64,000 nucleotides of DNA from JADLAT01 sp964348795 (GTDB lineage Bacteria; Pseudomonadota; Alphaproteobacteria; Micavibrionales; Micavibrionaceae), in the NCBI GenBank assembly GCA_964348795.1, contig CAYGDY010000003.1:1-64000 (forward strand), written 5' to 3'. The stretch's first letter is position 1. Each line of letters begins with the position of its first letter. Shown piece after piece: positions 42,142-51,654 of this stretch. The notes under the pieces were generated by a model that was given only the letters and a program-made list of their open reading frames with translations, made no database searches and was not told the DNA's origin. The translations under genes and the position numbers were made by a program.

Positions 42142-43200
42142 TTATTCAGGTAGAGGCCCATAATCCTCTTCTTCGAGTTGCAGTCTAAGGGCATCATGTT
42201 TTGGTATCTTCTGAATGATATTCTTTATAGCCTCAAGCTTTTCTATGCGCCTCTGATAGCGTGTATAGGTTTCTGAATTATGTTCATTGGTGTCGAACAT
42301 CGCTTCAAACTTCTTTTGGGTTCTGTTTGTGATAAGCTCCAAATCTGCCTTTTTTACACGAATGTTTTTTAAGTCCTCGGCCTCCTTTCTCAGGAGCAAA
42401 ATATCAGCATAGCTTTTAAAATTTCTAACATAACTGTCAATATCATACTCTATCAGCTTGCCATTATCCCGCTCTACCAAGCCAATGCTTTCATAGTTTT
42501 TTTGGGACGCATCATAAGCCTTTTGTGCAAAGTCACAGAAAGAATTCAATAAAGTCTCATACCAATTCATTTCGCGTTCTTCGTCCGAAAAATTTATGCT
42601 TAACTCCAAAAAATCATCACACATTTCTCCATAAACTGTGGCTGTCCCCCTGTCCAAGGCTCGGATAATCAAAGCATCTGTAGACATCTTGAAGGTTTTC
42701 TCATAGTCTGAAACGGCCTGTGTAATCGTTTTTTGGTTCTCCTGAGTCAGGTGATTTATCAATTTTTCAATATCTTTTTTCAGATTTTCAGCCGTTTTTT
42801 CTGATTTATCGGTGGCGCTTTTCAGGCTGAAATACCCCGACCCCAACACCACCGCTAGCATGACACTGAGCAATCCCGCATTGTAATAGATCATTTCTGT
42901 TTTCAGAGCCGAGGCTTCCTTTTTTCGATCCAGTTCTAGATTTTTCAGATTGTAATATATGCGGGCCTCCTGAAGCGTTTTCTGCTCCTCCAGCGCCTTT
43001 AAACGCGCCTGCAGGGCCTGAAAATCCTCTGAAAGCAGAATGATGGTCTGTTTTTGGGTATTTCCCGCTGTTTGAGGTTCCACAGCTGTTTCATGGACCC
43101 TGTCCTGCGCAGGGGATGAGGGCAAAACCTGTCCCTGCACGGCAGAGGAACCCGTCATAAGACTGCATACAAAGATCATTGATAGACTGCGAGATGTCAT
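42142..43200 (-). CDS. Exported coiled-coil membrane protein of unknown function
   Basis: ~352 residues. Signal peptide SMIFVCSLMTGSSAVQG, then a coiled coil (LSEDFQALQARLKALEEQKT), a transmembrane helix (AGLLSVMLAVVLGSGYFSL, near 120), then a long helical cytoplasmic or periplasmic region with charged coiled coils and an acidic end (LQLEEEDYGPLPE). Codon use is A/T-rich. ATG 43200 has GGAG about 10 nt upstream; the frame reads back to 43317. No family recognised. It faces away from the 41907 gene (convergent, 16 bp). Confidence 0.6.
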   Translation of the reverse strand: MTSRSLSMIFVCSLMTGSSAVQGQVLPSSPAQDRVHETAVEPQTAGNTQKQTIILLSEDFQALQARLKALEEQKTLQEARIYYNLKNLELDRKKEASALKTEMIYYNAGLLSVMLAVVLGSGYFSLKSATDKSEKTAENLKKDIEKLINHLTQENQKTITQAVSDYEKTFKMSTDALIIRALDRGTATVYGEMCDDFLELSINFSDEEREMNWYETLLNSFCDFAQKAYDASQKNYESIGLVERDNGKLIEYDIDSYVRNFKSYADILLLRKEAEDLKNIRVKKADLELITNRTQKKFEAMFDTNEHNSETYTRYQRRIEKLEAIKNIIQKIPKHDALRLQLEEEDYGPLPE

Positions 43201-43291
43201 CCGCGCCTGCTCCATTCCGGTTTGAATGGGCGCAGGATAGCATAGCTTCTGAAAAATGCAAAAATATTCTGACAATAAATTCTTACCAGCG

Positions 43292-43459
43292 CTACGATAG
43301 CTTCCGCGCGTCATCAATCAGCATAATCGGAATGCCATCCCGAATAGGGTAAGCCAGTTTCGCCTGATCGGAGATCAGCTCCTGCGCCCCTGCATCATAG
43401 CGGAGCGGGCTCTTGGTCAGGGGACAGACAAGAATTTCAAGAAGTTTTGTATCCAGCAT
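43292..43459 (-). CDS. Trm112-like (UPF0434) protein
   Basis: 55 residues: LLEILVCPLTKSPLRYD followed by AKLAYPIRDGIPIMLIDDAR. This is the Trm112p-like small protein. In other organisms Trm112 is the partner of several methyltransferases; the bacterial form is of unclear role. Starting at the internal MLDTKLLEIL (43459) removes a non-conserved 13-codon extension. It shares the strand with the LON-domain gene at a 63-bp spacing. Confidence 0.9.
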   Translation of the reverse strand: MLDTKLLEILVCPLTKSPLRYDAGAQELISDQAKLAYPIRDGIPIMLIDDARKLS

Positions 43460-43522
43460 CTGCAATCGCCCCTGTGTGCTTGTGGCCTGATAGAACACTG
43501 TGCATCATACACGATGGCGTTC

Positions 43523-44182
43523 TCAATGACACCCCCCCTTCAAAGGGGGCTCACGAATAGCCAGTTCCAGCATCGCCATGAACAGTGCGGCCCGTGTCCG
43601 GCAACATTGCGCTTCCAGTAACGCCTGTTTTTCGGCCACATCGAACGGACATACCATGGACAGGCACGTGATCAGCTTTCCATCGGGCACCCCCTCCACC
43701 GCCTTCCAGTCACAGGCCATCTCGTGCTTTTCAAAATAAGCCTTGAGTAAGGTTTTGAGGTGGACACGGTCCAGATCCAGACACTGAAACGCCCTGTTAT
43801 CACTGCGATACGCCGTCCAGTCCGGCTTGATCACACGATAGAGCCTGGGCGTCACCAGTTCTTCGACAATATCGAAACGGTAAAGCCCCGCCAGTTTGAT
43901 TGTATATCGCCCATCAGAATTTTCGGTAAATTCAATAATTTTCCCCGCGCAACCCGTTTTATACAGCGCAGGTTTTCCTTCGCAACAGACCCCGATACGG
44001 GGCTGGACCATCCCGATCATACGGCGCCCCGCCAAAGCATCTTCCACCATTTGCACAGAGCGTGGCTCGAAAATATTCAAGGGCAAATGCCCCGTGGGAA
44101 GCAAAAAAGCACTGGCCAGAGGAAAAACGGGCAAGGCGTCTGGCAATTCTTCAAATAACGGGGCAAACGGGTTACGTTCCAT
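43523..44182 (-). CDS. LON peptidase substrate-binding domain protein
   Basis: 219 residues. The N-terminal LON_substr_bdg core (LPVFPLASAFLLPTGHLPLNIFEPR) continues through a second block with GRYTIKLAGLYRFDIVEEL. No ATPase or protease domain is attached, as in many alphaproteobacterial homologues. Function is unknown. It sits 24 bp after the CnoX-like gene on the same strand, a conserved pairing in alphaproteobacteria. Confidence 0.9.
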   Translation of the reverse strand: MERNPFAPLFEELPDALPVFPLASAFLLPTGHLPLNIFEPRSVQMVEDALAGRRMIGMVQPRIGVCCEGKPALYKTGCAGKIIEFTENSDGRYTIKLAGLYRFDIVEELVTPRLYRVIKPDWTAYRSDNRAFQCLDLDRVHLKTLLKAYFEKHEMACDWKAVEGVPDGKLITCLSMVCPFDVAEKQALLEAQCCRTRAALFMAMLELAIREPPLKGGCH

Positions 44183-44206
44183 AATGTACCATATAGCGCC
44201 GGATTT

Positions 44207-45178
44207 TCAGGAAAACAGGAGGCGCGACAATTTTTTTCTGGTCTCGATAACCATCGGGTCCGCATGCCCAAGGGCCTCGAAAAACCGGAGCAAGGCCTTG
44301 CGGGCCGCCTGTTCATTCCAGTCCCTGTCCTGCGCAATGCTCTCCAGCAGGGTGTCCAGTGCCTCTTGTTTCTGTCCGCCCGAAAAATGGGCTTCGGCCA
44401 GATCAATTTTCGCCTGCTGATCCGCCGGATGTTCCAAAACCTTGCGGGCCAAATCCGCCAAGGGACCGGACGGTTTCTTTTGCGCCAGCTCCAAAGCCGT
44501 TCTGACAGAAGAAAACTGTGGCTGTTTGGCAATTTCAGGCGGCACATGGGTGACAAGAGACTCGGCCTGCTCCAGATGATCCGCCGCAATAAAGGTCCGC
44601 ACCAGCCCCATATAGGCTTCCACATTGTGTTCATCCTGCGTCAGGACTGCGGAATACAGGCCTTGAGCCCCCGCCAGATCCCCCGCAGACAAGGCCTGCG
44701 CCGCCTGTTTCAAACTCTCCGGAATGTCCAGCGCATCCGGCTTGCTGGCCCGTGCCATCTGCACCAGCTTTTCAACAAAAGTCCTGATCTGGCTTTCGGG
44801 TTGCGCCCCCTGAAACGCATCGACGGGCCGGCCCCCGAAAAATGCAAACACCGTCGGCACGGATTGAATGCGGAGCGCCTGAGCCAGTTCCGGCGCCGTA
44901 TCGATATTCACCTTGGCCAGCAGGACCTCGCCTCTGGCCGCCGTCACAACGGATTCAAGAGCCGGCATCATCTGTTTGCACGGTCCACACCACGGCGCCC
45001 AGAAATCCACGATCACCGGACGCTCCAGCGAAGCCATCATCACACGGGCTTCAAAATCCGCGCCCCCGACATCGAAAATACAAGACTCCTGCCCCTGCCC
45101 CTGATCCTGAACGGACAGCGCCGCCGGCCCTGTTTGAGGGGCCTGCGGCATTTTTTGCGATTTAGAACCAAACAACAT
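44207..45178 (-). CDS. cnoX: Thioredoxin-like co-chaperone CnoX (YbbN) with TPR region
   Basis: 323 residues. An N-terminal thioredoxin domain (residues ~25-150) has the active site WCGPC in FWAPWCGPCKQMMPAL, and SVPTVFAFFGGRPV. A C-terminal tetratricopeptide-type region reads AAQALSAGDLAGAQGLYSAV and then EALDTLLESIAQDRDWNEQAA. CnoX holds denatured proteins for GroEL/ES; with an intact CxxC this copy also looks redox-active. A secE-like cytoplasmic location is expected, as there is no signal peptide. Confidence 0.9.
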   Translation of the reverse strand: MLFGSKSQKMPQAPQTGPAALSVQDQGQGQESCIFDVGGADFEARVMMASLERPVIVDFWAPWCGPCKQMMPALESVVTAARGEVLLAKVNIDTAPELAQALRIQSVPTVFAFFGGRPVDAFQGAQPESQIRTFVEKLVQMARASKPDALDIPESLKQAAQALSAGDLAGAQGLYSAVLTQDEHNVEAYMGLVRTFIAADHLEQAESLVTHVPPEIAKQPQFSSVRTALELAQKKPSGPLADLARKVLEHPADQQAKIDLAEAHFSGGQKQEALDTLLESIAQDRDWNEQAARKALLRFFEALGHADPMVIETRKKLSRLLFS

Positions 45179-45270
45179 ACCATATCCTTTATTCTATAAG
45201 GGCAAAACAGCCCCGAATAAAAGATATATAGCGCCAGATCCGCCAATAGGCAAGGATTGCATCACGGGTT

Positions 45271-45600
45271 TCAGGGCATATGATGCATAGGCCCGTGAAG
45301 AGAGTGTCCATGATGGATACCGCCCGCCATCGCGCCCATGTCAAAGGATGTCGGCAAGATTTGACCGTTGAACATGTTCGAGAGCATATCCACCCCGATG
45401 GGCAGACCTGTCGTGAAAAACGAAACGGCGTAGGCCCCCATCATCAAGATGGATTGCGTCAAGGCATCCCCGATCGTTGCGTGGGGGCCGGCGATATTGC
45501 CCGCCATATCAAGCCCCATACCGAGCATGGAAAGATTCATCGTCCACATAAAAATACTATGGAGATTAAAGTGATTCGCAAGACTGCCATGTTCTGTCAT
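45271..45600 (-). CDS. Small membrane protein with Met/His-rich C-terminus
   Basis: 109 residues. Two hydrophobic segments (FMWTMNLSMLGMGLDMAG and SILMMGAYAVSFFTTGLPIG) and a C-terminal metal-binding-looking tail GIHHGHSLHGPMHHMP. The methionine content is high throughout. This suggests copper or another soft metal. The family is unknown. It is next to a DUF2946 gene on the same strand. Confidence 0.6.
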   Translation of the reverse strand: MTEHGSLANHFNLHSIFMWTMNLSMLGMGLDMAGNIAGPHATIGDALTQSILMMGAYAVSFFTTGLPIGVDMLSNMFNGQILPTSFDMGAMAGGIHHGHSLHGPMHHMP

Positions 45601-45637
45601 AGCATCCTCCTTTTATGATAAAAAATTTCATGAGAAA

Positions 45638-45677
45638 ATCCGCCTCCCCTGCCGTGAAAGATGGATGAGGGGCGGAT
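45638..45677 (-). terminator. Intrinsic terminator downstream of the DUF2946 gene
   Basis: ATCCGCC (45638-45644) pairs with GGCGGAT (45671-45677), extended by CC/GG past a bulge, and followed by ATTTTC on the minus strand. It lies between the DUF2946 gene and the Met/His-rich gene. Confidence 0.55.
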
Positions 45678-45692
45678 AAACAGGTGTTGTTC

Positions 45693-46121
45693 TTACAAAA
45701 CCCTGTTTGGCGGCCCTGTGGCTTCAAAGGGAGAACGGAATACAGAGCGCTGGATCAGCGTCCCCGCACCAATACCCAGCCCGTCTGTCAGGAACGGCTG
45801 GAAGAAAACACTATCCCCTGCGACAGGGTGAAACGCAGAAGCAGAAAAACAAAACATACAGTCTGTTTTTTTGCTCTTATGGGGCTGTGGCACTGCCGGT
45901 AAGCCGGATTGATCGGAGGACGGCGCCCGAGACAGGGTAACCGTTTTCAATGTCCCGTCTGCGGCACAGATTTCAATCTGTTGCATCTTGCCGGCAATAA
46001 ACGCGCAGGCCGGAGAGATCCCCGATGTCACCAGCGCCAGAAGAAGAAGCACATGGCACAACACCCCAAAAGGACCTGTTCCCGTCCGCCCACTATGATC
46101 GATATGACTTTGAAAAACCAT
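45693..46121 (-). CDS. DUF2946 family protein
   Basis: 142 residues. A signal-like hydrophobic stretch (LCHVLLLLALVTSGISPACA) is followed by EICAADGTLKTV and the cysteine pair DCMFCFSASA. The tail ATGPPNRVL recalls the terminal (A)RGPP of the family. DUF2946 proteins often sit near copper-resistance or copper-transport genes. The function is not established. Confidence 0.65.
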   Translation of the reverse strand: MVFQSHIDHSGRTGTGPFGVLCHVLLLLALVTSGISPACAFIAGKMQQIEICAADGTLKTVTLSRAPSSDQSGLPAVPQPHKSKKTDCMFCFSASAFHPVAGDSVFFQPFLTDGLGIGAGTLIQRSVFRSPFEATGPPNRVL

Positions 46122-46138
46122 CGCGGTACGCTCTTTTC

Positions 46139-47668
46139 CTAGCGCAGACGGGTCTTGCGCTCATCCGGTTCCGCACCAGCCTTGTCGTTCTGGGCAAATT
46201 TATCGCTCTGCGCAAGAGACACATACTGCTGGCGGATATTCCCCACCATCGCCTTAAAGCGTTTCAGATCCCTGCCGCCCAGTTGTTCTCCGGTTGGCAA
46301 ATCGACGCTCTTGGGATTGACCTGCTTGTTATGGACCATGACTTCATAATGCAGGTGAGGGCCCGTTGAACGCCCCGTCGTTCCCACATAGCCTATAATC
46401 TGGCCCTGCTTCACCCGTGACCCCACCCGCACACCGGACTTGATTTTATGGAGGTGGGCATACGCTGTTTTCAATTGCCCATTATGCTTGACACGAATGT
46501 AATTCCCGAAACTGCTGAAGCGCCCTGCATATTCCACAGTCCCGTTCCCTGCCGCATAGATCGGGGTGCCCGTAGGCGCCGAAAAATCCATCCCCTTGTG
46601 CATTTTGCTGTAGCCTAAAATCGGGTGACGGCGCATCCCAAAGCCGGAGGAAATGCGTGCCCCGTCAATCGGGGTTTTCATCAGGGTCTTGCGGGTACTC
46701 ATACCGTCCGGCCCGAAATAATCCACCATACCCCCTTGCGTTTCATACCGGTAGATCGGAATTTCCCGCCCATGCACACTGAGACTGGCGTACAGAAGAT
46801 CACCATAACGGGCATAATCTCCCTCCTCGGTTTCATGCCCCTCATACATCACTTCCAGCGTATCTCCAGGCTGGATATCCCTCTGAAAATCCACATTCAG
46901 GGAATACAGCCGGATCACCTCCGCCACCACGGACGAGGGGATATTGGCCCGCGCCGCAGACCCATACAAAGAGGTCTGGATTTTGGCCTTGCGGGCATAG
47001 GTTCTGGGCACCAGTTCCTTCTCCAGCAGTTCCGCCTCGAACGCATCAGGCCCCTTGCGGACCAGCCTCAGGGCTTTGACAGGATCAATCTTCATTTCCA
47101 TACGGGAGAGCTGGACATCGCCCCCGTCATCGTGCCGGAAGTGCAAATCAATTTTCTGGCCCGACTGCACCTTGCGGACATCCACATATTTCCCCATCGC
47201 CTTGATCGCGTAATAGGTGTCGGAATCATTCAAACCCGCATTCTGGAGCAAGCCGGCTACCGTGTCCCCCTGCCCCAGCTCCACTTCACGAAAACGGGGC
47301 TTCTGGGATTTTTGTAGCGCCAGAGAGGCCTTGCGAATGCCGCTTGAAACACCGCTTTGTAAAACAGCCTGCAAACCGGAATCAAATCCGCCGGCAGAAG
47401 GGGAGAGCTTCACCAGCAAATCCTGCTCGGCATCGGAGAGCGGCGAAATCGCCTCCGCCAAATCATATCCTGCAATCCCCTGAAACACAGGCAGGGAAGA
47501 GACCCCCCGCAGACCAGCGGCCGTACCCGCCAGCAGGATCAAAGCAGAGCCCAGAACATACCGGAAGCGAAGAGTATTGCGTTTTGTATAAAAATATCTT
47601 CGGCGTAAACGTATAAAACGATGCAAACCTAGTTTTCCTTTATATGAGACAAAAGACAGTCTGTTCAA
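46139..47668 (-). CDS. M23 family murein endopeptidase with OapA/LysM-type domain
   Basis: 509 residues. An N-terminal anchor (YVLGSALILLAGTAAGL) is followed by a LysM/Csd3-like region (VELGQGDTVAGLLQNAGL) and RGRDIQPGDTLEVMYEG-type strand pattern. The C-terminal M23 domain has SSGFGMRRHPILGYSKMHKGMD (first zinc ligands His and Asp) and HLHYEV (third), all intact. It cleaves D,D-crosslinks of murein, as in MepM-like enzymes. Divergent orientation is not seen; an ialB-like gene is upstream by 190 bp. Confidence 0.93.
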   Translation of the reverse strand: MNRLSFVSYKGKLGLHRFIRLRRRYFYTKRNTLRFRYVLGSALILLAGTAAGLRGVSSLPVFQGIAGYDLAEAISPLSDAEQDLLVKLSPSAGGFDSGLQAVLQSGVSSGIRKASLALQKSQKPRFREVELGQGDTVAGLLQNAGLNDSDTYYAIKAMGKYVDVRKVQSGQKIDLHFRHDDGGDVQLSRMEMKIDPVKALRLVRKGPDAFEAELLEKELVPRTYARKAKIQTSLYGSAARANIPSSVVAEVIRLYSLNVDFQRDIQPGDTLEVMYEGHETEEGDYARYGDLLYASLSVHGREIPIYRYETQGGMVDYFGPDGMSTRKTLMKTPIDGARISSGFGMRRHPILGYSKMHKGMDFSAPTGTPIYAAGNGTVEYAGRFSSFGNYIRVKHNGQLKTAYAHLHKIKSGVRVGSRVKQGQIIGYVGTTGRSTGPHLHYEVMVHNKQVNPKSVDLPTGEQLGGRDLKRFKAMVGNIRQQYVSLAQSDKFAQNDKAGAEPDERKTRLR

Positions 47669-47855
47669 AAAACCCCGTCTTTTTCTTTGCAGGATCCCGA
47701 AAATCTGAAAAACAGACCTTTAAAAAATCCCCTCTTCAAAAAACATACCCACCCTGACTAGCACACTCTTCCTCCGGAATCCAACCTCTGATCAAAACAA
47801 AAGGACAAAATCTCGGGAAAAAATTCAAAAAATATTATATTTCAAATGGTTAGTA

Positions 47856-48362
47856 TTATCGGCATTCCTGCGATATCTGCTCGTACGCTTTTCCGGACCC
47901 TTGCAAGCTAAACGTATCGGTTGTGAGGGTGCCCCGCGCGGAAGTTCCCAGCACTTTCATGTCCTTGCCTGTGCGGATTGCTTTGGAAATCGTGGAGTCC
48001 ATCGCAGAATCCGGTGCCCAAGCCGTTCCCTTGTGGGGTGTCAGAACAAATTCCTGCGCATCAATCACAAGGCGTACCGGCGCACCGGATTTAAAAGGAT
48101 ACCCCGCAACATAACTGAACACATCGCGAGCATGGTCCGCAGGCCGGTGGGTAATCAGGGCAAAAGAATCACCCCGCTTGGTATAGTTTCCTTCCCTGTT
48201 CCCGGGCTGGGAGGCCATGTAGCACACACGGTGCCCGTCCTCCGTAAACAGATAGACCTCCCATGCATCATAAGCCGCCATCAAACGGGGCTCCCCCGCC
48301 CAAGCGGGCCCCACGCAGAAAAGAAACACACCCCACAGAACAAGACCAAGATTCTTTCGCAT
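47856..48362 (-). CDS. Invasion associated locus B (IalB) family protein
   Basis: ~168 residues. The signal peptide ends at AWA|GEP. The mature protein has family motifs GHRVCYMASQPGN, RGDSFALITHRPA, VFSYVAGYPFKSG and SARGTLTTDTFSLQG, with a terminal cysteine. IalB-like proteins are periplasmic or exported in alphaproteobacteria. The start at 48362 has GGGAAG 4-5 nt upstream. Confidence 0.88.
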   Translation of the reverse strand: MRKNLGLVLWGVFLFCVGPAWAGEPRLMAAYDAWEVYLFTEDGHRVCYMASQPGNREGNYTKRGDSFALITHRPADHARDVFSYVAGYPFKSGAPVRLVIDAQEFVLTPHKGTAWAPDSAMDSTISKAIRTGKDMKVLGTSARGTLTTDTFSLQGSGKAYEQISQECR

Positions 48363-48589
48363 CAGCTTCCCAAACATCTCTACAAAATATTTCAACGAGA
48401 GGCTATCATACCGTGGTCTTCAAAAAATTCAAAAGAAAGATGCACAAAAAAATAATCAACATCCGATTGCCCGTTTTTTATCAAAACCTGTTTTACATTC
48501 CGCTTATCCTATGATCCAATCCGGACTTGTATATAAAGGAACAGGTTCACAGGATCCCTTCCACCCTATAAAGGCTTGAATTGATAAAA

Positions 48590-49225
48590 ATGCTCAACCG
48601 TCGCGGCCTTATGTATGTCATGTCCTCCCCTTCGGGGGCCGGAAAAACCACCATCACGCGCGCCCTGCTCAAAAACAATGCGGATCTTACCATTTCAGTT
48701 TCTGCAACAACCCGCCCGCGCCGTGCCGGAGAAGTGCACGGACGGGATTATTGTTTCGTCACACGGGACGAATTCCGCGATATGGTGGATGATGGCCGGA
48801 TGCTGGAGCACGCCAAGGTGTTCGACCACTATTACGGCACACCCAAGGCCCCTGTGGAAAAAGCGCTTTTTGAAGGCAAGGATATTATTTTCGATATTGA
48901 CTGGCAGGGTACACAACAGCTTTTTCAACTTGCGGCAGAAGATCTGGTCAGAGTGTTTCTCCTGCCGCCGTCCCGCAAGAGTCTTGAAAAGCGCTTGCGG
49001 AACCGCTCCCGCGACACCCGCGAAACCGAGGACGATATTCTGGGCCGGATGAGCAAGGCGGGCGATGAAATGTCCCATTACAGCGAATATGATTATGTGA
49101 TTATCAACAATTCCGTAGAGACAGCCATCCATCAGGCTCAGACGATTCTGGACGCCGAACGCCTCAAACGCCGGCGCATGACGGGGCTCCCCGAATTTGT
49201 GCGCGGCCTGATGGGCGGACTATAA
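48590..49225 (+). CDS. gmk: Guanylate kinase
   Basis: Phosphorylates GMP to GDP; works downstream of GuaB. 211 residues. P-loop SSPSGAGKTT, GMP-binding SVSATTRPRRAGEVHGRDY, and the final IINNSVETA region. The ATG at 48590 is preferred to the TTG at 48581, although the ribosome site is weak. It faces the convergent slt gene, with 8 bp between stops. Confidence 0.97.
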   Translation: MLNRRGLMYVMSSPSGAGKTTITRALLKNNADLTISVSATTRPRRAGEVHGRDYCFVTRDEFRDMVDDGRMLEHAKVFDHYYGTPKAPVEKALFEGKDIIFDIDWQGTQQLFQLAAEDLVRVFLLPPSRKSLEKRLRNRSRDTRETEDDILGRMSKAGDEMSHYSEYDYVIINNSVETAIHQAQTILDAERLKRRRMTGLPEFVRGLMGGL

Positions 49226-49233
49226 AAAAACGG

Positions 49234-50946
49234 TTACAGGGGCGTGCCGATATAACGGGCTTCCTTGCCCGAGGCCACGGCGTCCAGACTCGGCACCGGT
49301 TTGCTTTGCTCCAGACGATACACCCAGTAACGGGCCAGAACCCGCTCAACGTAAGCCCGCGTCTCGGCAGAGGGAATGAGTTCGATAAACAGCAACGGAT
49401 CCGTCACATCCGGCCAGCGTTTTTTCCACTTGGACAGATTGCCAGGTCCGGCATTGTACGCCACCATCAGGTAGAATAAATTCCCCTGCACGGAGTCTTC
49501 TTTCAACAGTTTTTCCAGATACATCTGCCCAATCTTGATATTGGTTTCCGGATTGTCGAGCGCAATATCGCCCCGCCCGACAACCGAGCGCGCCGTAGCC
49601 GGCATCAATTGCATCAGGCCTCTGGCACCCCTGACGCTACGCGCCTTGGGATCAAACCGCGATTCCTGATTCATGATGGCATGGATCAGGGCCGGATCGA
49701 CACTGTACCCGTCCTCAGGCACCCATCGCCCCTCTACGGAATGGAAAGACTGGTCCAGCGCCCCTTGTCCCCCTGTCAGCTTTTCCTGTAAATCCTTCAA
49801 TTCGGCGTATCCCGCGTAGGATAACAACGCTTCGCGTTCCGCCAGCGTATCAGGATTGACCCGCATCAATTCGGCCTCGGCCCAGTCTTTACGGCCACAC
49901 GCCACCAGCGCCAAGGCTCGATCGGCCGCCGGCATACGCATCAGCACATCATGATAGGGCTTTGTAAAGGTGGGAATATCAGACTGGAAGGCAAAATTCT
50001 GGCCCAAGGCCCGCGTTGCGATCAAGCCATAAAAGGTTTGCCCGTTTTCTCCCCCCCGATGGAGCGCCGCACTGACCGCCTTGACATTACCCACACGCAT
50101 ATGCGCCCGCGCCGCCCAGTACGCGCCAGCAGACACCATCCACTCCGAAGCATAAGGAGAATGGGAGGCCACTTCAAAATATTGGGCCGCAGACTCATAC
50201 TCGCCCTTGTGCCAGGCGGCCAATCCCGCAACCCAGCCTGCTTTGGGCGTATCCAGACCCGAGCGTTTTACACTGCGTTGTGCAAGAGCAAAAGCCTGAT
50301 CCCGCGCGCCGTTATACAAAAACCCTGCCGCAATTTCACCCAAGAGCCTGTCATATTCAGCGGTGTCCAAAAGGGCCATGGCGGATTTCGTATCCAGCGC
50401 CTTGTAAGCCGCTTCCATCTGTCCCGCGCGGATTTTCTCGGAGATCGTCCGGTGAAGGGCTTTCACTCTGGCCTGTTCCTGTGAACTCCGGACTTTGTCA
50501 CTTTTATAGATCCGTGTTTTTGTGGAAAAGGATTCCGCCTTTCGAGGGGCATCAAAACTCTCCGGATCACGGGGGACCGGAATCCTGGAATCCTCCAGAG
50601 CGTCGGGCTTACGGGCCACGGCCAGTTTATAGATCCGCTCAGCCTCGGGATACGTGTTGTACTTCACAAGCCAATCCTGCAATTCCTGAAAGGAAGACCG
50701 GTAGGCATAGGGATGAAGATAGCGCTGGGACAGGACATACGCCATCAGGCGGTCATCCGTCACCCGTTTCAACAACAAATCGGCCTGATCGAGATGACCG
50801 GATTCCTGCGCCTCGAACACCGCCTCATACAAGGCAATCTGGTCTTCGGAAAGCGGTGATATCGCTGTACCATCGGCCCAACTCCAATGACAGGCCACAA
50901 AAAGGACCAACACCATCAGAAGCGATTTTTTAACTCTGCTACGCAT
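49234..50946 (-). CDS. slt: Soluble lytic murein transglycosylase
   Basis: ~570 residues. A signal peptide precedes a long helical superhelix (about 400 residues) and the C-terminal SLT domain. The active-site Glu is in NQESRFDPKARSVRGARGLMQLMPATA, followed by NPETNIKIGQMYLEKLL and YNAGPGNLSKW. It cleaves murein to 1,6-anhydromuropeptides. Two ATGs at 50946 and 50949 precede RSRVKKSLLMV; an upstream in-frame ATG (51006) is less likely. Confidence 0.94.
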   Translation of the reverse strand: MRSRVKKSLLMVLVLFVACHWSWADGTAISPLSEDQIALYEAVFEAQESGHLDQADLLLKRVTDDRLMAYVLSQRYLHPYAYRSSFQELQDWLVKYNTYPEAERIYKLAVARKPDALEDSRIPVPRDPESFDAPRKAESFSTKTRIYKSDKVRSSQEQARVKALHRTISEKIRAGQMEAAYKALDTKSAMALLDTAEYDRLLGEIAAGFLYNGARDQAFALAQRSVKRSGLDTPKAGWVAGLAAWHKGEYESAAQYFEVASHSPYASEWMVSAGAYWAARAHMRVGNVKAVSAALHRGGENGQTFYGLIATRALGQNFAFQSDIPTFTKPYHDVLMRMPAADRALALVACGRKDWAEAELMRVNPDTLAEREALLSYAGYAELKDLQEKLTGGQGALDQSFHSVEGRWVPEDGYSVDPALIHAIMNQESRFDPKARSVRGARGLMQLMPATARSVVGRGDIALDNPETNIKIGQMYLEKLLKEDSVQGNLFYLMVAYNAGPGNLSKWKKRWPDVTDPLLFIELIPSAETRAYVERVLARYWVYRLEQSKPVPSLDAVASGKEARYIGTPL

Positions 50947-51036
50947 CATAACGGGGGAGTCTTTACAATATGAAGAGCCGTTTGTCCAGTAAAACCTGAT
51001 TCGCATGTATGTTCTGTAAATTAATAAGGCCGTACC

Positions 51037-51636
51037 TTAAAGGCTGGCTTTTCGGGAGCGCAGGGCTGTAATAATAGTCCCGTCATCCAGATAATCCAGC
51101 TCCCCGCCGACCGGAACACCATGCGCCAGATGTGTGATCGCAAGATCGGCGTGGGCAATCCGGTCGGCGATATAATGTGCGGTGCTTTGACCATCCACCG
51201 TAGCACTCAGGGCCAGAATCACCTCCCTGATCCCGCTTCCGGCCTTGGTGCGTGCGCCCAGTGTTTCCAGATTGAGCTCCTCGGGACCGATCCCGTCCAG
51301 CGCGGATAACAAACCGCCCAGCACGTGGTATTGCCCCTTGTAAGCGCCCGTGCGTTCAATCGCCCAGACATCGCTCACCTGCGCGACCACGCAAATTTGT
51401 CCCGCATTTCTGCGGCCATCACGACACAGCAGACAGGGCGTATGTACGTCCAGATTCCCGCACACAGGGCAGGCCTTGACCTGTTCGGCGGCCTGACGCA
51501 AGGCCTCGGCCAGTGGGAGCATCAACCCCGCTCGCCGGCTGAGCAGATACAGCGCGATCCGCCGCGCCGAGCGGTTCCCCAGCCCAGGCAAGGCCGAAAG
51601 CATCTTGATCAGATGATGAAGGGGTCCCTCCTGCAT
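51037..51636 (-). CDS. recR: Recombination protein RecR
   Basis: 199 residues. Helix-hairpin-helix start (LPGLGNRSARRIALYLL), a zinc finger with four cysteines (CPVCGNLDVHTPCLLC) and a Toprim domain (VVAQVSDVWAIERTGAYKGQYH). It works with RecF/RecO in daughter-strand gap repair. No dnaX neighbour is visible. It lies 18 bp after lolA on the same strand. Confidence 0.97.
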   Translation of the reverse strand: MQEGPLHHLIKMLSALPGLGNRSARRIALYLLSRRAGLMLPLAEALRQAAEQVKACPVCGNLDVHTPCLLCRDGRRNAGQICVVAQVSDVWAIERTGAYKGQYHVLGGLLSALDGIGPEELNLETLGARTKAGSGIREVILALSATVDGQSTAHYIADRIAHADLAITHLAHGVPVGGELDYLDDGTIITALRSRKASL

Positions 51637-51654
51637 ACGGCCTGCGCGCTCCCG

